From JAKASX01 sp035534495 (GTDB lineage Bacteria; Acidobacteriota; Terriglobia; Acidiferrales; UBA7541): 23,433 nucleotides of DNA. Numbering within the stretch: position 1 is the first letter of the stretch; each line of letters opens with the position of its first letter. Location of the stretch: positions 1-23,433 of the forward strand of contig DATLRW010000089.1 in the NCBI GenBank assembly GCA_035534495.1. The letters run 5' to 3'. A program made the translations under genes and the position numbers. Below the pieces are notes generated by a model. That model saw only the letters and a list, made by a program, of their open reading frames with translations, had not been told where the DNA came from and did not search any database. Below are positions 15,472 through 23,433 of this stretch, in pieces.

Positions 15472-16533
15472 TTGATTTCCATCCTGGCCGTTGCCGCGCT
15501 GGCCGTCGCGCTCCTATTGCTTGCGGGAACCCTGTATCAGAGGCTCGCCGCGGCCAGGGACCTGCGCCGCTATCCGCCGCCGGGCCGCCTGATCGATATT
15601 GGCGGGCGGCGCCTGCACCTGCTCGAAAAGGGGACAAAGCCGCCGACCGTCGTCTTCGAGTCGGGGCTTCCCGGCAGCGTGCTGAGCTGGTTCCGCGTGC
15701 AGGAAGACCTTTCGCACCTGGTGCGCTCGGTCGCCTACGATCGCGCCGGACTGGGCTGGAGCGATCCGGGCGAGGAACCGCGCAGCGCTGAAAAGATCAC
15801 GGAAGAACTTCGGTGCCTGCTCCGCCGCGCGGGCATTGCGCCGCCCTACATCCTGGTGGGTCATTCTTTCGGAGGACTCACCACGCGCCTGTATGCGGCG
15901 CGCTACCCCGACGAAGTCGCCGCACTGGTCCTGCTGGATCCGGCGGTGCCGGGCGAATGGGTTCCCCTGAGCGAGCGGGAGAAACGCCGTCTGGCCGTGG
16001 GCGCAAGGCTGTGCCGGCGCGCCGCGCTGCTTGCGCGATTCGGCCTCACGCGCCTGATCGGCCTGCTGATCCGCGTGGGGGCCCTCCGCGTGGCGAAGAT
16101 GGCGGTTCGCCTGATCACCGGCGGCGCGATGGCCGACGCCACATCGAGGATCGCCCCTCTCGAAAAGCTGCCGCCCGAACAACGGTCGATCGTCCACACG
16201 TTCTGGTTGCAATCAAAATTTTACGAGGCGATGGCCGGGCAGATGGAAGCGCTGCCGGAAAGCGCGGCCCAGGTGGCTCGCGCGGGCGATCATCTGGAGG
16301 CGACGCCGGTTGTCGTGATTTCCGCGGGCAACACGACTCCCCAGCGGCTTGCCGAGCAGTTGTCGATCGTCCGCCACTCGTGGCATGGCCGACATCTGGT
16401 CGCCCGCTCCTGCGGGCACTGGATTCAGCTCGACGATCCGGACCTGGTCACAGGGGCGATTCTGGAGGTGATTGCCGATCTTGGCCGCCCGCCACGCAAA
16501 GGCGGAAGCCCGGCCAGCTCTCTGGTTCACTGA
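15472..16533 (+). CDS. Alpha/beta hydrolase with N-terminal membrane anchor
   Basis: A 353-residue hydrolase. An N-terminal hydrophobic segment (about residues 2-23) probably anchors it in the membrane. The oxyanion-hole/strand region is VVFESGLPGSVLSWF, VAYDRAGLGWSDPG is typical of the family, nucleophile Ser132 lies in LVGHSFGG, and catalytic His316 is in RSCGHWIQLDDP. The acid residue is probably the Asp in LLDPAVPG or later. The substrate is unknown. The start is TTG at 15472: the frame is blocked upstream by a TGA, and a G-rich stretch about 10 bases before could serve as ribosome site. The start is therefore less certain than the family. Confidence 0.88.
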   Translation: MISILAVAALAVALLLLAGTLYQRLAAARDLRRYPPPGRLIDIGGRRLHLLEKGTKPPTVVFESGLPGSVLSWFRVQEDLSHLVRSVAYDRAGLGWSDPGEEPRSAEKITEELRCLLRRAGIAPPYILVGHSFGGLTTRLYAARYPDEVAALVLLDPAVPGEWVPLSEREKRRLAVGARLCRRAALLARFGLTRLIGLLIRVGALRVAKMAVRLITGGAMADATSRIAPLEKLPPEQRSIVHTFWLQSKFYEAMAGQMEALPESAAQVARAGDHLEATPVVVISAGNTTPQRLAEQLSIVRHSWHGRHLVARSCGHWIQLDDPDLVTGAILEVIADLGRPPRKGGSPASSLVH

Positions 16534-16594
16534 GCGAGTGCGCGTCGTTTCACGGCTCAGTCCCGGCGGCCGTCTTGCGGGCGGCCCGTGGCGG

Positions 16595-17521
16595 CTACCC
16601 GATCAGGTGCGTCAGCAGGAAAAGCAGATTCGCCGGCCGTTCCGCCAGCCGGCGCATGTACCAGGCAAACCAGTCCTTCCCGTAGGAAACCAGCACGCCC
16701 ACTCGCCAGCCTTCACGCGCCAGGCGCATCTGCTCGCCGCGCTGAACGCCGTACAACATATGAAAGGCGAAGGATTGCTGTGGCAATCCGCGCACGCGCG
16801 CCAGATTCTGAACGCGCCGGATCAGTTCGACGTCGTGCGTGGCGATGACGGCGCGCATCCCGAACCGCTGCGCCTCTTCGCCGAGCATGGTTTCCGCCAG
16901 CCGAAAGAAGTTCTGATCGACGTCGCTCTTTTTCGCCATCGCCAGTTCCGCCGGTTCCCCGTAGGCGCCCTTCACCAGGCGAATCGCCGGTCCGAACGGC
17001 AGAAGCCCGTCCAGGTCCCCGGCTGTGCGATACAGGTAGGATTGCAGGCAGACGCCGACGTTCGGGTGGATGGCCCTGGCGCGGCGGTAGACGTCGAGCG
17101 TGGCATCGACGTAGGAGCTCGATTCCATGTCGATCCAGACGATCTCGTCGGACGGGGAGGCGTCGATGATCCGGCAGAGGTTGTCGAAGCAGAATTCCCG
17201 GTCGAGATCGAGGCCGAGTTCGGTCAGCTTCACCGAAACGACCGCCGGTAAATTCAGGGCGGAGGCGCGCCGAAGCGCCTCGAGATACTGATCGACCACA
17301 GCGTGGGCCTGGGAACGGCTGCTGAGATTTTCTCCGAGGTAGGTGAGGATGGTCTCGATGCCCCGGTCTCGCAGATTCCGCGCCGCCTCGAGCGCATCCT
17401 CCAGGCGTTCGCCGGGCATGAAACGGCGCACGGCGCGGCGGACGAAGCGGTAGTGCATCGCCCGGCTGCGCAATCGCCGGCTTTCGGACCCCTTCAGTAA
17501 AATGGCTTTCAGCATGCCCAT
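16595..17521 (-). CDS. Proline dehydrogenase (monofunctional PRODH)
   Basis: FAD-dependent enzyme of 308 residues that oxidises proline to 1-pyrroline-5-carboxylate, passing electrons to quinone at the membrane. It carries the TIM-barrel signatures VSVKLTELGL, VWIDMESSSYVDATLDVYR, RLVKGAYGEPAELA, ATHDVELIRR, FHMLYGVQRGEQMRLA and the substrate-binding end YGKDWFAWYMRRLAERP. The length matches the short bacterial PRODH rather than bifunctional PutA. The ATG at 17521 (MGMLKAILLKG) follows AGGA with a 6-base gap; a longer ORF upstream lacks this. No P5C dehydrogenase gene is adjacent. It is divergent from the aldo/keto reductase. Confidence 0.93.
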   Translation of the reverse strand: MGMLKAILLKGSESRRLRSRAMHYRFVRRAVRRFMPGERLEDALEAARNLRDRGIETILTYLGENLSSRSQAHAVVDQYLEALRRASALNLPAVVSVKLTELGLDLDREFCFDNLCRIIDASPSDEIVWIDMESSSYVDATLDVYRRARAIHPNVGVCLQSYLYRTAGDLDGLLPFGPAIRLVKGAYGEPAELAMAKKSDVDQNFFRLAETMLGEEAQRFGMRAVIATHDVELIRRVQNLARVRGLPQQSFAFHMLYGVQRGEQMRLAREGWRVGVLVSYGKDWFAWYMRRLAERPANLLFLLTHLIG

Positions 17522-17680
17522 GAGCGGTCCTGTGCGGAAGAGCTTCGCGCGCGAGGCCACGCGCTCCCGGCTGCGCGGCGCGCGGCGTCGAGAGGCCTTT
17601 ATGCATCCCCCGGGGTTGTTTCGCAAGCAATTCCGCAGGAGGGCGCGGCGTGGATACTACTCCGCGCGCATCCGGAACGT

Positions 17681-17710
17681 TTGTGCGCACCGGCGCGTCT
17701 GCGGCACAAT
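17681..17710 (+). promoter_or_regulatory. Putative promoter for the aldo/keto reductase
   Basis: TTGTGC (17681-17686) and CACAAT (17705-17710) are separated by 18 bases. GAGGAG before the ATG at 17735 provides the ribosome site. Confidence 0.4.
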
Positions 17711-17734
17711 CGGCATTTCGACTGAGGAGAGCGA

Positions 17735-18733
17735 ATGGACTACGTCAATCTCGGCAAGACCGGCCTCAAGGTTTCCCGCATTTGTCTCGGGTGCATGAGC
17801 TATGGGGCCCCTGCCACGGGAAAGGTTCTGCCGGGCACCCATGCCTGGACCCTCAACGAGGAGGATAGCCAGCCCCTGCTGCGCCAGGCCCTCGAACTGG
17901 GAATCAATTTTTTTGACACAGCCAATGTGTATTCGCACGGCGAGAGCGAAGTTGTCCTCGGCCGTTTTCTGAAGGCGAATACCCGCCGCGAAGCCGTCGT
18001 CATCGCCACCAAGGTCCACGGCATCATGCGCGAGGAACCCAACGGCAGCGGACTCTCCCGCAAAGAGATCCTTTTCGAGCTCGACGAAAGCCTTCGCCGT
18101 TTGCAAACCGATTACGTCGATCTATACCAGATTCATCGCTGGGATTATGAAACGCCGATCGAAGAGACCCTGGAGGCGCTCAGCGACGTGGTGAAATCGG
18201 GCAAGGTGCGCTATATCGGCGCCTCTTCGATGCACGCCTGGCAGTTCACCCGGGCGCTCGATCTCTCCCGGATGCGCGGCTGGAGCCGCTTCGTTTCCAT
18301 GCAGAATCATTACAATCTGATTTACCGCGAGGAAGAGCGCGAGATGATTCCCTTTTGCCGGTCCGAGGGAATCGCCCTGCTCCCCTGGAGCCCTTTGGCG
18401 CGCGGGCGCCTGGTGCGCCCGTGGAAAACGGCAAGCACCAAGCGCCTGGAAACCGATCAGTACGGCAAGAACCTGTATTCGCGAACCGAAGAACTGGATC
18501 ATGCCGTCATCGACCGCGTGGGGGATGTGGCCGAGCGGCGCGGCGTTTCCCGCGCTCAGGTATCGCTGGCCTGGATGCTCGACAAGCCGGCCATCACGGC
18601 GCCCATCGTCGGCGCCACGAAGCCGCTCCATCTCACCGACGCGGCCGCGGCGCTTTCGCTGCACCTCGCGCCCGAGGAGGTCGCCCTTCTCGAAGAGCCG
18701 TACGCTCCACATCCCATATTGGGTTTCAATTAG
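17735..18733 (+). CDS. Aldo/keto reductase
   Basis: NADPH-dependent carbonyl reductase of the AKR superfamily, 332 residues. The catalytic tetrad is complete: Asp61 and Tyr66 (FFDTANVYSHGESEVVLG), Lys93 (VIATKVHG) and His134 (DLYQIHRWD). The cofactor-binding C-terminus is present (LAWMLDKPAITAPIVGATKP). The start VNLGKTGLKVSRICLGCMSYG is typical of the YajO/voltage-gated-K-channel-beta-like branch. The physiological substrate is unknown. The ATG follows GAGGAG by 5 bases. It is divergent from the proline dehydrogenase, with which it shares a 213-base intergenic region. Confidence 0.95.
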   Translation: MDYVNLGKTGLKVSRICLGCMSYGAPATGKVLPGTHAWTLNEEDSQPLLRQALELGINFFDTANVYSHGESEVVLGRFLKANTRREAVVIATKVHGIMREEPNGSGLSRKEILFELDESLRRLQTDYVDLYQIHRWDYETPIEETLEALSDVVKSGKVRYIGASSMHAWQFTRALDLSRMRGWSRFVSMQNHYNLIYREEEREMIPFCRSEGIALLPWSPLARGRLVRPWKTASTKRLETDQYGKNLYSRTEELDHAVIDRVGDVAERRGVSRAQVSLAWMLDKPAITAPIVGATKPLHLTDAAAALSLHLAPEEVALLEEPYAPHPILGFN

Positions 18734-19084
18734 CCGGCATCGAAATTCCACGGGCCAAACGCGGCGCTGCCATCCGTGTCTCCGGACGGGCCGCGCAAAC
18801 AGGGCCGGAGGCCGATTCCCGCAAGGGAGATACCATGCCCGGCTGCAGTTAAATGCAAATATACTTCCAGCCGCTGGGGGGTCCCGTGGCTGTTTCCGAA
18901 TGTAGATTCCGGTTGCCGGCCAATCGTTAGCGTTGCCGATCGGCAAGGACGGCGAGCGCAACTCTGACCGTTGTCCGGAAAGGTTTGCCGGATTACGGGC
19001 GAGCAAGGCTAGGCGTGTGGCCGGCGTTGCGCGGAAAACGAATACGAGCGGCGGGGATTTCGATATTTCCGAAGGGAGAAATCA
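18734..19084 (+). other. 351-base intergenic region with palindromic operator-like sites
   Basis: No gene is seen here. A tiny ORF of 5 codons (18835-18852) with AGGGAG before it is noted but not supported. The perfect palindrome TTGCCGATCGGCAA lies at 18933-18946. An imperfect one, TTGCCGGCCAA, starts exactly 20 bases upstream at 18913. A third TTGCCG is at 18985-18990. They may be operators for the VOC gene or part of the terminator of the aldo/keto reductase. Confidence 0.5.
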
Positions 19085-20122
19085 ATGAAACCCAGGGCTT
19101 CCCGATTATTCGCGGATCTCGAAAGCGGAAAGTTAAACAGGAGGCAGTTGCTTCAAGCCCTTGGCCTGACGGCGGGGGCTGCGTCGATGGCGGGATCGGT
19201 CGGAGTGGCCCAGGGTGTCGCCCCGTCCTCGCAGGACTGGCCGAGGATGCGGTGGATGAAAACATATCCGCGCAGCGGCCCGTTCACCGCGATCGCCACG
19301 AATCACCTTGCCTTTTCCACGCCCGATTTTCGGAAGACTCGCGACTGGTATATCGGCGCCCTCGGGATGGAGGACGTGTTCGACGCCGGCTCGATGTGCG
19401 CCGTCCGCTTCGGAATTCCCAGGAATCACATCTACATCGTCCAGAATAAAAACCGGAGCGCCAAACCGTTCATCGATCACAAGTCCTGCTCGATCGAGAA
19501 ATTCCGGTACGAGCCCGTGTTTGCCGAATTGAAGGCTCGCGGCCTGCACGCCTCCTACGACGGCCCCTTCATGGTCGAAACCAAGGATCCGGAAGGCTTC
19601 CGGCTCCAACCGGGCGCGCTCCCCGCCGTATTTCCGGGTGGCGGCCTCCCGAAGAATGTGGAAGATCTCAAGGAAGAAGATGGCCTCAAGGCGGCGTTGC
19701 GGGCGGCTCCCAGACCCGATTACAAAGTGTTCCGGGCCACCTGCGTGAATCACGTGTCTCATTACTGCGTGGATTACGGCAAGGTTCGCGACTATTACAT
19801 GGATTTGTGGAGCATGCGGAAAATTTCCGACGACGGCAAGGTGGCGGTCGTCGAATTCGGCGGCGGGTACGGCGACCCGCCGCAACAGGTGTGGCTGCGC
19901 GGCGGGCTCCGGCCGGGTCAAAAGGAATACGTCGATCACGTGGGATATGCCATCGAGGATTTCGACTCGCGCCGCGTCGAAAGCGAACTCAAGCGCATGG
20001 GACTCCGTCCCAGGAGCGCCGGCCCGAGCGCCTGGGCCATCGACGATGTGGTTGGCTTCCCGATCCAGATCTGCGACACAAAAGGGGTGGTCCTTAAGGA
20101 CGCCTACCGACCCTACGCCTGA
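19085..20122 (+). CDS. Tat-exported VOC-superfamily protein with two glyoxalase/dioxygenase-like domains
   Basis: A 345-residue protein with a Tat-type signal: LNRRQLLQALGLTAGAA at about residues 17-33, then SMAGSVGVAQG before the mature part. Two VOC (glyoxalase I / extradiol dioxygenase / bleomycin resistance) modules follow. The first starts at NHLAFSTPDFRKTRDWYIGA, the second at NHVSHYCVDYGKVRDYYMD (about residue 220), with a paired EYVDHVGYAIEDF strand. Candidate metal ligands are His in NHLAF, His in NHVSHY and His in VDHVGY, but a full set is not confirmed. Folding before export via Tat would suit a metal-containing protein. The substrate is unknown. The ribosome site GAAGGGAG precedes the ATG. 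Confidence 0.87.
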   Translation: MKPRASRLFADLESGKLNRRQLLQALGLTAGAASMAGSVGVAQGVAPSSQDWPRMRWMKTYPRSGPFTAIATNHLAFSTPDFRKTRDWYIGALGMEDVFDAGSMCAVRFGIPRNHIYIVQNKNRSAKPFIDHKSCSIEKFRYEPVFAELKARGLHASYDGPFMVETKDPEGFRLQPGALPAVFPGGGLPKNVEDLKEEDGLKAALRAAPRPDYKVFRATCVNHVSHYCVDYGKVRDYYMDLWSMRKISDDGKVAVVEFGGGYGDPPQQVWLRGGLRPGQKEYVDHVGYAIEDFDSRRVESELKRMGLRPRSAGPSAWAIDDVVGFPIQICDTKGVVLKDAYRPYA

Positions 20123-20127
20123 CAGCT

Positions 20128-20199
20128 GACGCTTTCGGCGTCTGCCGGTCGCGAGCGGAACCTCGCGGCGCGGCCGGCAGGCGCGGGAAACCGTCCCGC
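20128..20199 (+). terminator. Cluster of three hairpins between the VOC gene and the tRNA
   Basis: Three stems follow the VOC stop. GACGC/GCGTC is at 20128-20142. A nested TGCCGG...CCGGCA (20143-20179) encloses CGCGAG/CTCGCG. GCGGGA/TCCCGC is at 20183-20199. None has a T run. They probably end transcription before the tRNA, and a structured RNA is a weaker alternative. Confidence 0.5.
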
Positions 20200-20270
20200 T
20201 GCTTGCGGCGAAGACAATCTCCGCGCGCACGATGTGATAACCTTCAGCGTAGCAGTTGAGCTGGCGTCGC

Positions 20271-21521
<1,251 letters not shown>

Positions 21522-21525
<4 letters not shown>

Positions 21526-21680
21526 CGCTTTCCTTTTTTTTCCCGCTTCGGCGGCCTGCCGCCCTTCTTTGCCCACTTGCTGAGAGTCGCCTTGTCGTAC
21601 TTCCGGGCACGGGCCTTGCCGCCCTCGCGCCCGATTTTCGCAAGGTATTCCCGGATCATGCTGTCGCTTCCCCTTGCCAT
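21522..21680 (-). CDS. Small basic protein of the integrase unit
   Basis: A 52-residue, strongly basic protein whose stop overlaps the integrase start as ATGA, so the two are probably coupled. REYLAKIGREGGKARARKYD, then TLSKWAKKGGRPPKREKKGK, resembles short IGRKGGKARA-type proteins known from many bacterial genomes and mobile elements. The function is unknown; nucleic-acid binding is likely from its charge. Other possible start ATGs are at 21680 (chosen) and 21659. It lies directly downstream of a TTGACA box. Because of its size and overlap it is easily missed. Confidence 0.7.
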
Positions 21681-21684
21681 AACC

Positions 21685-21721
21685 TAGCTGCTGAGCTAAT
21701 ACCTAGCCGCCAAGTTGTCAA
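21685..21721 (-). promoter_or_regulatory. Promoter/operator region of the integrase unit
   Basis: A perfect TTGACA (21721-21716 on the minus strand) precedes the small gene. A -10 is ambiguous (TATTAG at 14 bases or TAGCTC at 17). Direct repeats ACCTAGC at 21682-21688 and 21701-21707, 19 bases apart, and the inverted repeat TAGCT-GCTG-AGCTA (21685-21698) overlap the predicted start site. A repressor or excisionase-like protein could bind there. Confidence 0.42.
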
Positions 21722-21881
21722 GCGTCCCTGGTCGCTCGTGGTAGCGAGCCGCGCCTGGCCAAGTTTTGTGTCGAACTTGCCGGCCGGTTGCTACAGACTC
21801 TTGTCGGTCGGCACGGTGCATCGGCGGCAAGCGAGTCGGATTGCCGAGCGCCAAGACCGAACCGACCGTGGGGACAAAGCC

Positions 21882-22535
21882 GTGCAGCCGCACGCCCTTC
21901 TATCACGAGTCCGGGAGTTACTCGCCAAGACAGAAAAGGCCGATCCGCACTCGCCGGGAGTTCTGTCTAATGAATTACTTCAGGGGACAGTCTCCCTGAT
22001 GGTTTCCCTGTATGGAGAAAAAAGCGAGCGAGTCGAGGCATTCAATCGGTCCATCGACCGTGCGGGGGACTTCACATATGGTATTCACACCCATGACGAT
22101 GCCGTGAAGTCCCTGTGTCAGGGCGCACTCCTTAATCTGCGCGCCGAACTTGAGGGCGGCCTCTTGGGCAGTCTCCAATTGAGCTTCGCCGCAAGTGAAC
22201 TGTCCGATTTCCTCCAATTGGCGAAGCTGGCGCTCGATCCGGGGACGGATGGCGGCAAGAATGTCGCAGCCGTGTTGACGGCGGCGGCTTTCGAGGACAC
22301 AATCCGAAGGATGGGGGAAACCCTGGCGGGCGTCCAGGGGCGTCCAGACCTCGAATGGATCATCGGCACGCTGAAAACCGCCGGTGTCTTGAAGGCTCCT
22401 TTGTTGGGTCAGGTGCTGGCCCACCTCAAGTTTCGAAATTACGCGCTCCACGCCGATTGGCTCGATATCGACAAGGTATCTGTCGAAACAGCATGGCAGT
22501 TGGTCCAGGGCCTCCTCCTGCAGTATTTCCAATAG
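21882..22535 (+). CDS. Island protein with HEPN-like R-N-x3-H motif, unrecognised family
   Basis: A 217-residue predicted cytosolic, mostly helical protein. The frame stays open upstream to an ATG at 21738 (265 residues), but that stretch lacks a ribosome site and protein-like composition; the GTG at 21882 (VQPHALLSRVRELLAKTEKA) follows GGGGACAAAGCC and is preferred with low certainty. LSNELLQGTVSLMVSLYG, LQLAKLALD, NVAAVLTAAAFEDTIRRMG and LEWIIGTLKTAGVLKAP look like helices. Near the C-terminus LKFRNYALHADWLDIDK has Arg185-Asn-x3-His190 (R-x4-H), the signature of HEPN nucleases, followed by a final helix (LVQGLLLQYF). It is divergent from the integrase unit. A role as an RNA-cutting defence or toxin protein is inferred and untested. 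Confidence 0.68.
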   Translation: MQPHALLSRVRELLAKTEKADPHSPGVLSNELLQGTVSLMVSLYGEKSERVEAFNRSIDRAGDFTYGIHTHDDAVKSLCQGALLNLRAELEGGLLGSLQLSFAASELSDFLQLAKLALDPGTDGGKNVAAVLTAAAFEDTIRRMGETLAGVQGRPDLEWIIGTLKTAGVLKAPLLGQVLAHLKFRNYALHADWLDIDKVSVETAWQLVQGLLLQYFQ

Positions 22536-22721
22536 GAGTTTCTCACGCCCAAGGGGGCACACTTGGAGAACCGGTCAGACCGCACTCACCGCTGTCCGCA
22601 CTTCATTTAGACTTCGGGTTACGATAGTTCGCGCGGCTAGGCCGGCGCAGCCGAAGAGCGGGCGCATCCCGGCCTGCTTGCCGCGCAAACCACAACCGGG
22701 AACCACGCGGGAGGTGGCAAC

Positions 22722-22979
22722 ATGGCCCGCAGAGAACGGAAACGCTCACGGGCGGTCGATGCCCTCAGCCGAGCCTTCGATACGCCGAAGATGAAACTCG
22801 TCGGCCCGATCCGCTTCGCCCTCGCCCAGGACGTGTGGGACGAAGGCATGCGGATATGCCATTGGGAGGAGGAAGCCCCTAACAGCCCGTGGCGGAACCG
22901 GGCGTTTTTGAGCAGCGGTGCAGGTAGCGGAGATAGCCCGGGTTCTGCGTGTGGCGGAGCCTCGACGGCGAAAACGTAG
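22722..22979 (+). pseudogene. Short ORF apparently truncated by an insertion sequence
   Basis: An 85-codon ORF with a strong ribosome site (GGGAGGTGGCAAC before the ATG). The first 50 or so residues are basic then amphipathic (MARRERKRSRAVDALSRAFD, then DVWDEGMRICHWEEE) and are not a family I know. From about residue 53 the sequence is antisense to the transposase end, so the original C-terminus has probably been replaced by the inserted element. It could also be a genuine short gene. Confidence 0.4.
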
Positions 22980-23433
22980 CCTCGGCGCGACCAGCGGGCG
23001 CCCGGAAGCGGTGGAAACGCAAAACGAGTGCTGAAAGCAGCGAAGAAAGCCGATTCCTGAGCTCCCTCGGCGTGCCTGCTCCGACCAGCGAGCGCAGCAG
23101 CAGACCCAGATTGAATGCGCCGACGTGGATCAGCACTCGCTTGAGAATGTTCTCGCGGCCGCGCAGATGCACCCGCCTCATCCCGCCCGTTTCGTAGCAG
23201 TGCGCGAAGCTCCGCTCGATCAGCTCGCCTCGCTTCCGCAGCAAGCCCTTGCCATACTCCCCCTGGACCCGCCGCCGATTCGCGTAGGTGGGCCGCCGCT
23301 GGTCAGCCTTGCCTTCCCAGTGCCGCCGACCGTTCTGCTTCTTCTCGGAAATGTACGTCCGCACTCCCGTGCCCTGCAGCCTCGCCAGCGTCTCTCCGCT
23401 GTGGTACCCCCTTGTCGGCAACCACCTCTTCGA
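22870..23433 (-). mobile_element. Insertion sequence end (DDE transposase element, partial)
   Basis: Contains the 3' end of a DDE transposase gene on the minus strand running beyond the right edge. The element's end lies somewhere in about 22860-22880. No terminal inverted repeat can be defined without the other end, and no target-site duplication can be checked. Confidence 0.7.
22879..23433 (-). pseudogene. DDE transposase (IS1182-like), 5' part outside the window, one frameshift
   Basis: The C-terminal half of a DDE transposase. At the right edge the minus strand reads EEVVADKG, whose Asp would be the second catalytic residue. The frame then has to shift by one base at the run of five G (23407-23411 on the plus strand as C) to continue as YHSGETLARLQGTGVRTYIS. 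The catalytic Glu lies in RGELIERSFAHCYETGGMRR, and LRGRENILKRVLIHVGAFNL follows. The C-terminal tail ends at 22879. The pattern is like IS1182-type transposases, although family assignment needs a search. It looks inactive as sequenced, or the extra G is a sequencing error. Confidence 0.8.

Noticed and set aside
16534..16594. GGCCG/CGGCC hairpin as a terminator between hydrolase and proline dehydrogenase.
   Set aside because: Only five base pairs with a long loop in very GC-rich sequence; expected by chance.
18835..18852. Five-codon ORF (MPGCS) with an AGGGAG site, like a leader peptide.
   Set aside because: It is too short to support and has no attenuator-type structure clearly tied to it. 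It is also the tail of a longer frame antisense-free but shadowing the aldo/keto reductase gene.
21738..21881. N-terminal 48 residues of the HEPN-like ORF as part of the protein.
   Set aside because: There is no ribosome site before 21738 and the composition is Arg/Ser-rich and irregular. It is kept only as an alternative start.

Overview
The window is GC-rich bacterial DNA with short intergenic gaps, many genes in single or paired units, and no long operon. The gene mix suggests Acidobacteriota: a Tat-exported two-domain VOC protein, a DUF3108 protein, a DUF1015 protein and small zinc-ribbon proteins. This is inference from recollected family content, not a search result. Gene starts include several GTG and one TTG codons, often with AGGAG-type ribosome sites.

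Positions 1-20,270 look like ordinary chromosome. On the minus strand at the left are a ClC chloride transporter (partial), a MarR-type regulator just upstream of it, dtd and mutM overlapping by four bases, and a 51-residue cysteine-containing small protein. On the plus strand follow an AI-2E-family transporter and a DHA2-type drug exporter. A sugar-nucleotide block comes next: a UDP-sugar 6-dehydrogenase, an oppositely oriented DUF3108 protein and a UDP-hexosamine-type 4-epimerase. Together the two enzymes could make UDP-GalNAcA (or UDP-GlcNAcA) for surface polysaccharide. After it come a Gph-like phosphatase divergent from a DUF1015 protein, a STAS anti-sigma-antagonist-like protein preceded by a 53-residue zinc-ribbon protein, a secreted Pro/Ala-rich protein, a cation diffusion facilitator, a small conserved protein, an alpha/beta hydrolase, a proline dehydrogenase divergent from an aldo/keto reductase, and a Tat-signal VOC protein.

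At 20,271-20,346 there is a tRNA gene with anticodon CAT (tRNA-Ile2 or Met). From its 3' end onward the content becomes accessory. A tyrosine integrase, oriented toward the tRNA and ending inside it, is broken by one frameshift. It is preceded by a 52-residue basic protein whose stop overlaps the integrase start. Divergently transcribed is an unrecognised protein with a C-terminal R-N-x3-H signature like HEPN ribonucleases. Then come a short ORF apparently cut by an insertion sequence, and a transposase fragment (also with an apparent one-base frameshift) that runs off the right edge. This is the boundary of a tRNA-anchored genomic island. The HEPN-like gene is the most plausible candidate for an undescribed accessory (defence or toxin) function, but only this edge of the island is visible.
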